In this document: positions 26,836 through 35,368 of the stretch, in pieces
How the letters are laid out: the number at the start of each line of letters is the position of its first letter
How positions within the stretch are numbered: the first letter of the stretch is position 1
NCBI RefSeq assembly: GCF_036013935.1
Contig: NZ_CP107902.1
Location: forward strand, 186,001 to 250,000
Reading direction: 5' to 3'
DNA: 64,000 bases
Source: Streptomyces sp. NBC_00461
Lineage (GTDB): Bacteria; Actinomycetota; Actinomycetes; Streptomycetales; Streptomycetaceae
Position numbers and translations under genes: made by a program
Notes under the pieces: model-generated
What the model was told of the DNA's origin: nothing
Seen by the model: only the letters and a program-made list of their open reading frames with translations
Databases searched by the model: none

Positions 26836-28062
26836 ATCAGTATCGACGAGCAGTACGACGTGATCGTGGTCGGAGGCGGACCAGCAGGGGCGGTGACAGC
26901 CGGCTTGCTGGCCAAGGATGGCCGCCGGGTGCTGTTGCTCGAGCGAGAGAAGTTCCCCCGTTACCACATCGGGGAGTCACTCAATCCCGGTTTGCTGCCC
27001 GCACTGGAACGGATGGGCCTGCGCGAGCGACTGGACGAGATCGGATACCTGCGCAAGTACGGAGCGACGTTCGTGTGGGGCGCGGGCGTAGAGCCCTGGG
27101 ACTTCCGCTTCAACGAAGGATCGCCGTACGAGTACGTGCATCAGGTGCGCCGGGCCGACTTCGACGCACTGCTGCTGGCGCGGGCCAGGGAGCTCGGTGC
27201 GGTCGTCGTCGAGGAGGCGACCGTCAAGGACATCGTCCAGGACGGCGAACGCGTCACGGGCGTGACCTACCAGACGAAGGCAGCGGTGACCCCGCGGACC
27301 GCGCGATGCCGGATGCTCGTCGACGCCTCGGGACAGCAGCACCTGCTGGCACGCCGGTTCGACCTGCTGAACTGGCACGACGACCTGCGCAACATCGCCG
27401 TGTGGTCGTACTGGCAGGGCTGCGAGCTCTACGCCGGCAACCGGGCGGGTGACACCCTCGTCGAAAACCTTCCCGAGGGCTGGATCTGGTACATCCCCCT
27501 GGCCGACGGCACGGTCAGCATCGGCTACGTGACCCCTGTGGAGCAGTACAAGAAGGCAGCCCCCCAGAACGCGGAGGCATTCCTTCACGAGCAGCTCACC
27601 CGTACCTGCGAGGTCAGCCGTCTGACCCGGAACGCGGTCCAGGTCAGCGGCGTGCGCACCATCAAGGACTGGTCGTACCAGGCGACACGCTTCCAAGGTC
27701 CGGGGTGGGCCCTGGTCGGGGACGCCGCCGCGTTCGTCGACCCGCTGCTGTCCTCGGGCGTGACGCTCGCAATGCGAGCCGCCGAGCGTCTCGCCGATGG
27801 CCTCGGGCGCGTCCTGGACCACCCCGAGTCCGAAGAGGAGGTGCTCACCCGGTACGAGAAGAACTACCAGGAATTCCTCGGCGTGATCCTGGAGTTCGTA
27901 CGCGTCTTCTACGACCGGACCCGGCTCAAGGAGGAGTACTGGGACGAGGCCCAGCGCGCCATCGACCCCGACGCGTTGCTGAACAGCAAGGTCGACTTCG
28001 TCACCCTCATTTCGGGGCTCTTCGGCACCGCCGAGATCTTCGCCCCCGTCGACGTGCCGTAG
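26836..28062 (+). CDS. FAD-dependent halogenase, phenolic/pyrrole type
   Basis: 408 residues if read from codon 26836. Motifs are the FAD site VVGGGPAGAVTAG, GESLNPGLLPALERMG, Lys74 in RKYGATFVWG (position of the catalytic Lys of PltA-like enzymes), GWIWYIP at 215-221 (the W-x-W-x-I halogenase signature) and FVDPLLSSGV (F-x-P-x-S-x-G). Such enzymes use FADH2, oxygen and halide to halogenate phenols, pyrroles or carrier-bound rings. The best ribosome binding site (aggag, 26824-26828) points to an ATC codon at 26836 where ATG is expected; the first ordinary start is GTG 26860, inside the FAD-binding strand. A flavin reductase partner is not visible. Confidence 0.82.
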   Translation: MSIDEQYDVIVVGGGPAGAVTAGLLAKDGRRVLLLEREKFPRYHIGESLNPGLLPALERMGLRERLDEIGYLRKYGATFVWGAGVEPWDFRFNEGSPYEYVHQVRRADFDALLLARARELGAVVVEEATVKDIVQDGERVTGVTYQTKAAVTPRTARCRMLVDASGQQHLLARRFDLLNWHDDLRNIAVWSYWQGCELYAGNRAGDTLVENLPEGWIWYIPLADGTVSIGYVTPVEQYKKAAPQNAEAFLHEQLTRTCEVSRLTRNAVQVSGVRTIKDWSYQATRFQGPGWALVGDAAAFVDPLLSSGVTLAMRAAERLADGLGRVLDHPESEEEVLTRYEKNYQEFLGVILEFVRVFYDRTRLKEEYWDEAQRAIDPDALLNSKVDFVTLISGLFGTAEIFAPVDVP

Positions 28063-28351
28063 CGCTCCCACTTAGGCCACCGCGGGAATCCTTCAGAATC
28101 TCTGGCCACGCCCCCTGAGGGTGACCGACGATGGGCCTCGCCGACACAGGCGGGGCCCGTTCGATCGTGCTCCCGTGCGCCGGTGTCGCCCCGTCATATT
28201 GAGGGCATTCTCGATGCGACCCTGCTCCGCATGAACAGGGTGATCCCCGACCCGTTCGTGGGTGCGCTGCGGGGTGTCGGTGTCGGCGGCTTCGCGGTCC
28301 CGGCTGGAAGCAGGGCTCTGCTCATATGATCGGAAGCATAGGAACTCTTCC

Positions 28352-29593
28352 ATGACCGGAAGCACCGTCGCAGACTTCTTCCTGGCCCTCTCGCTCGTCC
28401 TCGGAGCCGCCCACGTCTTCGGCGGACTTGCCCGCCGCGTCGGCCAGCCTGCCGTTGTCGGAGAGATCTGCGCCGGACTGCTCGCCAGCCCCATGGTCAT
28501 CACCACCGCCAACGCTGAGGCCGTCCTGCCCGTCGAGGTGAAGCCGCTGCTCGGCGCTCTCGCCAATGTTGGGCTGGCCACTTTTATGTTCCTCATCGGC
28601 TACGAGCTCGACGGTGGCTTCCTGCGCGACCGCCGCGGCGCGGCCCTAGGTGTGGCCGCCGGATCCGTTGTCGTCCCGATGGCCGCGGGCGTCGCGCTGG
28701 CTGTTCCGCTGGCCGCCATGTACGCCCCTGGCCATCACACCGCATTCGTCCTCTTCGTCGGTGTGGCGATGTCGGTGACGGCCTTCCCGGTACTGGCCCG
28801 GATCCTCGCCGACTGCGGTCTCAACCGGCACTCGGTGGGCAGCCTCGCCCTGGCCTCTGCGGCGATCGGTGACCTGGTCGCTTGGATCGGCCTCGCGGGC
28901 GTCGTCGCGTACGCCAGTGCCTTCGGCCAGTGGCAGATGGCGCTGTTGCCGGTCTATCTGGTGCTCATGATCGCCGTGGTACGCCCCGTCCTCGGTGCTG
29001 TCGTGCGCCGCGTCCAGGACCGTGACCGGCCCGTCGAACGGCTGATACCGCTGCTGGTTGCTGGTCTGATGCTTTCCTGCGCCGCCACGGAGTGGCTCGG
29101 AATCCACTTCATCTTCGGCGCCTTCGCCTTCGGCGCGGTCATGCCGCGCAACGTGCTCGGCACCCTGCGCACCCAGATCATGCGGCAGATGGAGCAGGTT
29201 GGGCACATCCTGCTGCCGCTGTACTTCGTCGTGGCCGGAGTGAAGGTCGACCTGTCCACCTTCACTCCGGCCACGGTGCTCACCCTGATCGCCGTCATTG
29301 GTGTGGCCGTGCTCTCCAAGGCGGGCGGAGCGTATGTCGGTGCCCGACTGTCCGGGCTGGCACACTCGGTGGCCATGCCCATCGCCGTCCTGATGAACAC
29401 CCGTGGGCTCACCGAGATCGTCATCCTGGCTGTCGCACTCGAGAAGGGCCTGATCGACCAGAGCTTCTATTCGATGATGGTGGTCATGGCCGTCGTCACC
29501 ACCGCCATGACCGGCCCGCTGCTGAGACTCCTCGGCGTACATCTCCGGCCAACAATGGGGTCGAGACCGGCACCCTGCCTCGAACTTGGGTGA
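28352..29593 (+). CDS. cation/proton antiporter, CPA2 type
   Basis: 413 residues with 11-12 membrane helices throughout. It has QPAVVGEICAGLLASP in helix 2-3, the characteristic FLIGYELDGGFL, VGVAMSVTAFPVLARILAD, and FIFGAFAFGAVMPRN. These match the Na+/H+ and K+/H+ exchangers of the CPA2 group (KefB/GerN-like). No regulatory RCK domain is present. In natural-product loci such antiporters may serve self-protection or homeostasis, but the gene could be unrelated. The last 20 residues (RPTMGSRPAPCLELG) may be altered by the IS5 remnant that follows. Confidence 0.88.
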   Translation: MTGSTVADFFLALSLVLGAAHVFGGLARRVGQPAVVGEICAGLLASPMVITTANAEAVLPVEVKPLLGALANVGLATFMFLIGYELDGGFLRDRRGAALGVAAGSVVVPMAAGVALAVPLAAMYAPGHHTAFVLFVGVAMSVTAFPVLARILADCGLNRHSVGSLALASAAIGDLVAWIGLAGVVAYASAFGQWQMALLPVYLVLMIAVVRPVLGAVVRRVQDRDRPVERLIPLLVAGLMLSCAATEWLGIHFIFGAFAFGAVMPRNVLGTLRTQIMRQMEQVGHILLPLYFVVAGVKVDLSTFTPATVLTLIAVIGVAVLSKAGGAYVGARLSGLAHSVAMPIAVLMNTRGLTEIVILAVALEKGLIDQSFYSMMVVMAVVTTAMTGPLLRLLGVHLRPTMGSRPAPCLELG

Positions 29594-29642
29594 GCGCACG
29601 ACCGTGCTGCGGTCCCCTGTGGGACGCTCACGCCGAACGGGC

Positions 29643-29850
29643 CCGGCCTCCTGCGATGACGGTCATGAACCGTCTTCCACCTGCCAAAGCGGGGCGGCAG
29701 GTCCCGCCAAGGGAGGCCGGTCTGCTGCCGGAACAGAATCCCGTTGATCACACGACGGTGGCTTTGCCAGCGTCCACCCCGGCCGCGATTCGCCGGCAAG
29801 TGCGGCTCCAGCCGAGCCCGCTCTTCATCCGAAAGACCCCCCGGCCCCAT
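29643..29850 (-). pseudogene. IS5-type transposase N-terminal fragment
   Basis: Reads MGPGGLSDEERARLEPHLP, GRWQSHRRVINGILF and TGLPWRDLPPRFGRWKTVHD, the standard N-terminus of Streptomyces IS5-type transposases, ending near 29643 without the catalytic domain. Confidence 0.85.
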
Positions 29851-29962
29851 GTCCCCCGAAACGAGTTCCCAGCCAGAGCGTCACACGACCCATCGGACAC
29901 GGCCTAGCTGTCATGGCGCCGAACCGGTGGTGACGTTCCCGGGACTTGATCGTTTGCAGCGT

Positions 29963-30220
29963 ATGAAGCCCATGCCGCGCATCCTCGCTGTCGCCCTGTT
30001 GGCCGCAGCCCCGCTCACGGTCGCTGTTCCTGCCTTCGCCGACGGCCCGAATGGCCTTGGCGACATCACCGCCGGCATGGTGCCCGAAGCAGCCATCGCT
30101 GGGTCCGCTGGGCAGGCCAAGCCCAATGTCCCGTTCGGGGTCGCCAAATTCGCCCAGGATCGCGCAGGGGAGGTCTTCGCCAAGGCGCAGGGCAAGTTGA
30201 AAGCGGTAGTCAACTCGTAG
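29963..30220 (+). CDS. small secreted protein
   Basis: 85 residues. Signal peptide MPRILAVALLAAAPLTVAVP with likely cleavage after AFA; the mature part of about 57 residues is helical and ends KFAQDRAGEVFAKAQGKLKA. No cysteine, no known family. It precedes the cyclodipeptide synthase gene by 165 bp on the same strand; any link is unproven. Confidence 0.6.
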   Translation: MKPMPRILAVALLAAAPLTVAVPAFADGPNGLGDITAGMVPEAAIAGSAGQAKPNVPFGVAKFAQDRAGEVFAKAQGKLKAVVNS

Positions 30221-30385
30221 CGCGGCTGTCGGCCCGTCGACGCCGGGGTGTGTACGAGCCGCTTTACAGGGACGGCCATGGGAATCAGGCCACTGCGTCA
30301 GAGCTGTAAGTGCCTGCGGTTCGCGGCCTGAGGGGCCGCAGGGCAACTCCCGGTTCCCCCGAACCGTGTGAGGGGTATCGCCGAG

Positions 30386-31195
30386 GTGAAGTTCAGAAGG
30401 GACATATCTTTGTGCCGTGACCGCGATGCGGACACCAACAGCTCAGGTGACTTCGTCTTCTCCCCTGCCCCGCGCCACGCTGGCGCTGACCCGGCTGCTG
30501 CGCAGACAGTCGTACGGATCCGGGTGCACCGGGAGCGATGCCGTCGGGTCCTGGAGAAACGCCACTGTGCGGTGCTGGGGCTTTCCCCGTTCAACTCCTT
30601 CTTCACCCCACGGACCATCCGCCTTCTGGTGGCCTGGGCCGACGACTGGTTCGACCAGGTGGAGATCCTGTTGCCCGGCTACGAGGCAGCGTACGGGCAG
30701 ATCGCTGCCGGGATGGCGCCGCGCGCCGCGGTCCGGCACACGTTGAACGCGGTCAGGACACTGCGCGGGGCCGCCAAGACAGCACTGGCCCGGGTGGGCC
30801 GCGAACCGCGGGTCCACACCTGGACGGCCAAGGCCGCCCATCCGCATTACCAGGCTCTGCACCGGGCAGGCATCGACGCCTTCCACAGCGAGCCCCTCTT
30901 CCGTGACCTGTGCGAACAGAACGCGCGCGCCTACCTCCGCACAGTAACCGACCGAGTCCCCGACGCCGATACAGTCGCCCGCAACGTCGACTACATCCTG
31001 GCCGAAGTTCCCTACTTGCTCGATGTCGCAGGGATCGTCGACGCCGAGAGCGCTGTCTTCTGCTACCCCAAACCCTGGCCTCTCCAGATGGCCCTCTTCG
31101 ACGGCCAGGTGCCCGCACTCGTTCCCGCAGACCGCCACGGCTACGCCCAGGTCACCTTGGATGCCGTACCACCGGAGGGCCCACATGAGCGCTGA
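30386..31195 (+). CDS. tRNA-dependent cyclodipeptide synthase
   Basis: 269 residues. It has the CDPS Rossmann core with LGLSPFNSFFTP (nucleophile Ser67, equal to Ser37 of AlbC), then WADDWFDQVEILLPG, and YILAEVPYL with the Tyr and Glu that align with Tyr178 and Glu182 of AlbC. VFCYPKPW follows, with Tyr at position 202 of AlbC. CDPSs use two aminoacyl-tRNAs to make a cyclic dipeptide. The residue after that Tyr is Pro, as in the XYP subfamily, while Asn is found four residues after the PF pair's Ser as in NYQ enzymes, so subfamily is unclear. GTG 30386 follows aggggt. The next gene overlaps by 11 bp, so the P450 acts on its product. Confidence 0.9.
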   Translation: MKFRRDISLCRDRDADTNSSGDFVFSPAPRHAGADPAAAQTVVRIRVHRERCRRVLEKRHCAVLGLSPFNSFFTPRTIRLLVAWADDWFDQVEILLPGYEAAYGQIAAGMAPRAAVRHTLNAVRTLRGAAKTALARVGREPRVHTWTAKAAHPHYQALHRAGIDAFHSEPLFRDLCEQNARAYLRTVTDRVPDADTVARNVDYILAEVPYLLDVAGIVDAESAVFCYPKPWPLQMALFDGQVPALVPADRHGYAQVTLDAVPPEGPHER

Positions 31196-32369
31196 CATCC
31201 TCGACTGGCCTCTCCCCCCTGGCCCGCATGGCACGCCACCGCCCCTGTACGAGACGCTGCGCAGAAAACGACCCGTCTGCCCGGTGCGCATGCCCTCCGG
31301 CGAGGTCATGTGGCTCCTGACCCGCCGGGAAGACATCTGCGCGGTCGCCACCGACCACCACCGCTTCACCCGCAACCTCACCTACCCCGGCGCGCCCCGC
31401 ATCGCCGGCGAGGACTTCAACAGCGTCAAGGGCGGCATCTTCAATCTCGACCCGCCCGACCACACCCGCATCCGCACCATCCTGACCCCCTACTACACAC
31501 GCGCCGCAGTCACCCGCTACGCCGGCACGATCCGTGCCCTGGCTCACGCCCTGCTGGACGAGATGATCCAGGGCCCCAACCCGGCGGACCTGATGACCGG
31601 ATACGCCGAACCGCTGGCCCTGCGATTCAACTGCGACATGCTGCGCATTCCCCTGGCCCTGCGCACCCGCTACCTGGAGTGCTTCCGTACCCAGACCTCC
31701 CAGACCGCCGACGGTGCCACCATCGCGGACGCCACCGCGCAGATCAGCGCCCTGGCCCGCACCGTGCTCGACGCGCACAACGGCTCCGCCGCCGACCACC
31801 CCATCGGTGCCCTGCTCGCCGCCCACCGCGAGGGCACCATCAGCGAGGAGGAGCTCATCGGCACCGTCGACTACCTCATGGTCACCGGCGTCGACCCGCT
31901 CATCTCACCCACCGGCACCTTTGTGGTGACCGTGCTGCGCCACCCGCGCTACCACCACGGCTTGGCCGCCGACCCCGACAGCTGGCCCGCCACGATCGAA
32001 GAGCTCCTGCGCTACCACCACAACGGCTACCTCTCCAACCCTCGCGTCGCCACTGAAGACATCACCCTGCACGGCCAGACCATCCACGCCGGACAGGCCG
32101 TCATCACCCCGTTCCTGGCCGCCTGCTGGGACCCGGACCGCTATCCCAAGCCGGCCAAATTCGATCCCGGCCGCAGCACGGACGGCTCGCTGACCTTCGG
32201 CCACGGTGCCCATTACTGCCTCGGCTCCAGCCTCGCGCGCCTCTACCTGGACATCGCCCTGCGCGAACTCTTCGCTCGACTGCCGGATTTGGCCCTCGCC
32301 GTCGACGACATCCCCTGGGACGAGAACATCCTCTTCACCCGCCCCGCCCTACTGCCCGTCACCTGGTGA
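31185..32369 (+). CDS. cytochrome P450, cyclodipeptide-modifying
   Basis: 394 residues. Haem ligand Cys345 in FGHGAHYCLGSSLARL, ExxR at Glu273-Arg276 (EELLRYHHN), and an I-helix VTGVDPLISPTG (233-244) that lacks the usual acid-threonine pair. The C-terminus LLPVTW and the Leu/Val-rich segment before it recall M. tuberculosis CYP121, which couples the two tyrosines of cyclo(Tyr-Tyr) and is also encoded beside a CDPS. It probably oxidises or couples the cyclodipeptide. Start ATG 31185 lies inside the CDPS gene. Confidence 0.88.
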   Translation: MSADILDWPLPPGPHGTPPPLYETLRRKRPVCPVRMPSGEVMWLLTRREDICAVATDHHRFTRNLTYPGAPRIAGEDFNSVKGGIFNLDPPDHTRIRTILTPYYTRAAVTRYAGTIRALAHALLDEMIQGPNPADLMTGYAEPLALRFNCDMLRIPLALRTRYLECFRTQTSQTADGATIADATAQISALARTVLDAHNGSAADHPIGALLAAHREGTISEEELIGTVDYLMVTGVDPLISPTGTFVVTVLRHPRYHHGLAADPDSWPATIEELLRYHHNGYLSNPRVATEDITLHGQTIHAGQAVITPFLAACWDPDRYPKPAKFDPGRSTDGSLTFGHGAHYCLGSSLARLYLDIALRELFARLPDLALAVDDIPWDENILFTRPALLPVTW

Positions 32370-32388
32370 AGCCTGCAAGGAGACCGCT

Positions 32389-33228
32389 GTGGACAGCGCA
32401 TTCGACGACCTGGCCCCGGCCTACGAACGCACCGCCCAGCACATGCCGTTCCGCGAACATGTGGAGGCCCACAGCCTCCTTGCCGTCATCGGCGACATCA
32501 CCGGCCAGGCCGTCCTCGACCTGGGCTGCGGATCCGGCCTGTACACCCGCCGCACCAAACAGCTTGGAGCTGCCCGCGCCGTTGGCATCGACAGTTCCCA
32601 CGGCATGCTCGACCACGCCCGCCGCCTCGAACAGCAAGCCCCTCTGGGGGTGACCTACCTGCACCGCGACGTAGCCCACCAGGGACCGGACCCGATGACC
32701 GATCACGCCTTCGATCTCGTCATCGCCATCCATCTGACCCCCTACGCCACCACCCACGACGAACTCACTGGCATCTGCCGCACCGCCCGCAGGGCCCTGC
32801 GCACCAACGGCGGCCGTTTCGTAGCGGCATGCCTTAACCCTGACTTCAACACCACGCCCGGCTGGTACCACCCCTACGGCTTCGACCTGACCTGCACTAG
32901 CACCGCAGAAGGCGCCCCCGTCACCCTCCACGGTCACCTCCCCGGCCAGGAATTCCGCCTCACCGGCTACTACTGGTCCACCCACGCCCACGAAACCGCC
33001 CTGGCAGCCGCCGGCTTTGACCACACCACCTGGCACCGCCCCACCGTCTCCCCCCAAGGCTCCCGTCTCCACGGCGCCCCCTACTGGAAGCCGTACCTCG
33101 ACTTCCCGCACACCCTCATCACCGAAAGCACCGTCCAGCCGACACCACGGCCTACCGGCACGGAACAGCAGGCCGGCACCGAAACCCTCGGTTCCGGTGT
33201 CTCCGCCCGGACGCCGCCCCTCGGTTGA
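32389..33228 (+). CDS. SAM-dependent methyltransferase of the cyclodipeptide operon
   Basis: 279 residues from GTG 32389, placed by aaggaga at 32377-32383 and 19 bp after the P450 stop. Class I fold with the cofactor loop VLDLGCGSGLYTRR, acidic residue in VGIDSSHGML, and the post-core HLTPYATTHDEL. Likely N- or O-methylates the cyclodipeptide or its oxidised form. The C-terminal 35 residues are a Pro/Thr-rich tail. Confidence 0.88.
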   Translation: MDSAFDDLAPAYERTAQHMPFREHVEAHSLLAVIGDITGQAVLDLGCGSGLYTRRTKQLGAARAVGIDSSHGMLDHARRLEQQAPLGVTYLHRDVAHQGPDPMTDHAFDLVIAIHLTPYATTHDELTGICRTARRALRTNGGRFVAACLNPDFNTTPGWYHPYGFDLTCTSTAEGAPVTLHGHLPGQEFRLTGYYWSTHAHETALAAAGFDHTTWHRPTVSPQGSRLHGAPYWKPYLDFPHTLITESTVQPTPRPTGTEQQAGTETLGSGVSARTPPLG

Positions 33229-33372
33229 AGCGGCTGCCAGGAAGCGAGACACGGCATCTGCGGAGGGCCTGTCCGAAGGGTCGTGTTGCGCACCCGGCCG
33301 GAAGGCCGTTCTCTTCGACGTGGGGCGGAACGACGGATTACGTGCTCGAAGTCCTCACCCGGCGCGGTCTCC

Positions 33373-33732
33373 TCAGCCCAGAGGCAACTGACCGAGCGGC
33401 CGACCGTGGTCGGCCTGTGCCTCCAGCAGAGCGGTCACGTCCGGCCCCCTCGTGAAGACGGGGCCTTCCCAGCCCTCTGGAACGGGCGCAGGTTCAAGAC
33501 GCACCTGGGTGCCATGGGCGCTGGCGGCGTCGAGGAGAGCCTGCAGCACGTTCAGTCCCTCCAGATCGAGGGCGCCAAGGCGCGCCTGCCACGTCTTCGT
33601 GGTGTCGTCGAACGATGCGATCGTGCGGAGCCGGTTCAGCTGCGCTTTCCATTGCGGATCGGCGGCTGGCGCCGCCCAGATGGTGACCTGTAACACCCAT
33701 GCTTGGTCAGGGGGGTTCGGCGAACTGGTCAT
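33373..33732 (-). CDS. hypothetical 119-residue protein
   Basis: Starts at ATG 33732. Contains LQVTIWAAPAADPQWKAQLN and ARLGALDLEGLNVLQALLDA; globular, without signal peptide or motif. Convergent with the methyltransferase gene. Function unknown. Confidence 0.5.
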   Translation of the reverse strand: MTSSPNPPDQAWVLQVTIWAAPAADPQWKAQLNRLRTIASFDDTTKTWQARLGALDLEGLNVLQALLDAASAHGTQVRLEPAPVPEGWEGPVFTRGPDVTALLEAQADHGRPLGQLPLG

Positions 33733-33826
33733 GCCCTGACGGTAGATGCTGCCACTGGCAGAGCCCGATCGGGTGAATCCGCGCTTGGCGCAGAACCTCC
33801 GCCGTGCCGAGCACGTACTGACAGAC

Positions 33827-34069
33827 GTGGACCCGATCCGAGAAACTCACCTGTCCGAACCCGGCCTGCTCGTCATCGACGTGGCGGGCTTCGACGATGC
33901 CACCGTCTTCGCCTTCCAGGCCGCGATCGCCCGTTTGTGGGGGACCTCGACGGCCGAGAGCACCACCCGGGATGCCGGCCAGCCCGGTGTGCGGCTGCGG
34001 ATGTACACCGATCTGCGACAGGTCCTCGGGGAGGCATCTCCGCCGGAGCCCGCGCCGTCGGCAACGTAG
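33827..34069 (+). CDS. DUF6207-type protein
   Basis: 80 residues from GTG 33827 (frame open from 33746). DPIRETHLSEPGLLVIDVAG, FDDATVFAFQAAIARLWGT, then TTRDAGQPGVRLRMYTDLRQ match the DUF6207 pattern common in Streptomyces. Role unknown. A strong hairpin follows the stop. Confidence 0.75.
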   Translation: MDPIRETHLSEPGLLVIDVAGFDDATVFAFQAAIARLWGTSTAESTTRDAGQPGVRLRMYTDLRQVLGEASPPEPAPSAT

Positions 34070-34075
34070 ACAAGC

Positions 34076-34109
34076 GTGGTCCGCCACCACGGGGGGAGTG
34101 GCGGACCAC
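34076..34109. terminator. 12-bp perfect hairpin
   Basis: gtggtccgccac (34076-34087) pairs with gtggcggaccac (34098-34109), loop 10 nt. It lies 6 bp after the DUF6207 gene and on the far side ends the RiPP operon region. Confidence 0.7.
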
Positions 34110-34322
34110 ACCTGCGTCCAAGGTGCCACACACCTCCCTGGCGCGCCCGGTCTGCGGGTGAAGCCCCTGCAGTACAAGGCGACTTCGTCCGAGTACGGGG
34201 CCCTCCCCTCCCCCTTGAAGCTCGCTACGCGGGTCCACGAGCTGCTCGGGAGGTGAGCCGATCGGCGGCTGCGGCCACGCCCGTTGTGCCCGCAGCCGGC
34301 TCGTCATCGGAAGCCGACGAGA

Positions 34323-35334
34323 CTAGGCGCCGTACCGTTCGGGCTTCGGGGTGCGGGCCATGAGCAGGCGGGCGGCGTCCTGGACGTCGAGTTCGGCGTC
34401 GATGACGGCGGCCACGACTTCGGTGATGGGCATCTCGATGCCGTGACGGTGGGCCAGGTCGAGGATGGCCTTGCATGACTTGACGCCTTCGGCGGTCTGC
34501 CGGGTGGCTGCGGTGGCCTCCGCCACCGTCATGCCCTGGCCGAGGTGTTCGCCGAAGGTGCGGTTGCGGGAAAGCCGGGAAGCGCAGGTGGCGTGCAGGT
34601 CGCCGACGCCGGAGAGGCCGGAGAAGGTAAGGGGGTCGGCGCCGAGGCGTTCGCCGAGGCGGGCGGTCTCGGCAAGTCCGCGGGTGATGAGGGTGGCCTT
34701 CGCGTTGTCGCCGAAGCCCAGGCCGGTGGCCAGGCCGATGGCAAGGGCGATGACGTTCTTCACGGCGCCGCCGAGTTCACAGCCGACGACGTCGGTGTCG
34801 GTGTAGGGCCGGAAGTACGGGGTGAGAAAGGCGGATTGGAGGGCCTTCGCGGTTGCCTCGGTGGTGCTGGCGATGACGGAGGCGGCGGGCTGGCGGGCGG
34901 CGATTTCGCGCGCGAGGTTGGGGCCGGAGATGACGGCGACGTGCTCGTCGGGGATGCCGGTGACCTCGGTGATGACCTGGCTCATCCGCAGACCGGAGTG
35001 GCTCTCGATGCCCTTCATGAGGCTGACGAGCACGGCGTTCGGGGGGATGTGGGGGGCCCAGTCGGCGAGGTTGGCGCGCAGGGTCTGAGCGGGGATGGAG
35101 ATGAGCACGCTGTCGGCGCCGGCCAGGGCCTGGGCGGGATCGGTGGTGGCGTGAATCGAGGCGGGCAGGACGACGCCGGGCAGGTAGGCCGGGTTCTGGT
35201 GCCGGGTGGTGATCGCATCAGCGATCTCTGGCCTGCGGGCGTGCAGCGTGACGGAGTTGCCGGCGTCGGCCATCACCATGGCCATGGTCGTGCCCACACG
35301 ATCCGGCGGACAGCACCGCGACCTGCTGGTTCAT
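34323..35334 (-). pseudogene. GpsA-like NAD(P)-dependent dehydrogenase, one-base frameshift near the start
   Basis: From ATG 35334, with GGAG seven to ten bases upstream, the N-terminus reads MNQQVAVLSAGS, then one extra base near 35296 shifts the frame; the rest continues GTTMAMVMADAGNSVTLHAR. Without it the Rossmann motif would be GSWGTTMA as in glycerol-3-phosphate dehydrogenases. The remainder is intact: LISIPAQTLRANL, VSLMKGIE, ISGPNLAREIA, GGAVKNVIALA (catalytic Lys) and GLSGVGDLHATC. A protein from GTG 35297 would lack the first strand of the cofactor fold. It is last in the YcaO-TfuA operon, so a tailoring reduction is possible rather than lipid metabolism. Sequencing error is the alternative. 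Confidence 0.75.
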
Positions 35335-35368
35335 CCTGTTTCTTCTCCTTCAGTGGGGTCGTGCGAGC

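Noticed and set aside
26813..26863. Short frame starting ATG 26813 before the halogenase
   Set aside because: Different frame, 16 codons, ends inside the halogenase start; no sign of coding.
28996..29030. Antisense frames over the antiporter gene
   Set aside because: His/Asp/Gly-rich shadows of a clear membrane protein gene.
34323..35334. Housekeeping glycerol-3-phosphate dehydrogenase gpsA
   Set aside because: Position at the end of a YcaO-TfuA operon and the frameshift speak against the essential gene; the housekeeping copy should be elsewhere.
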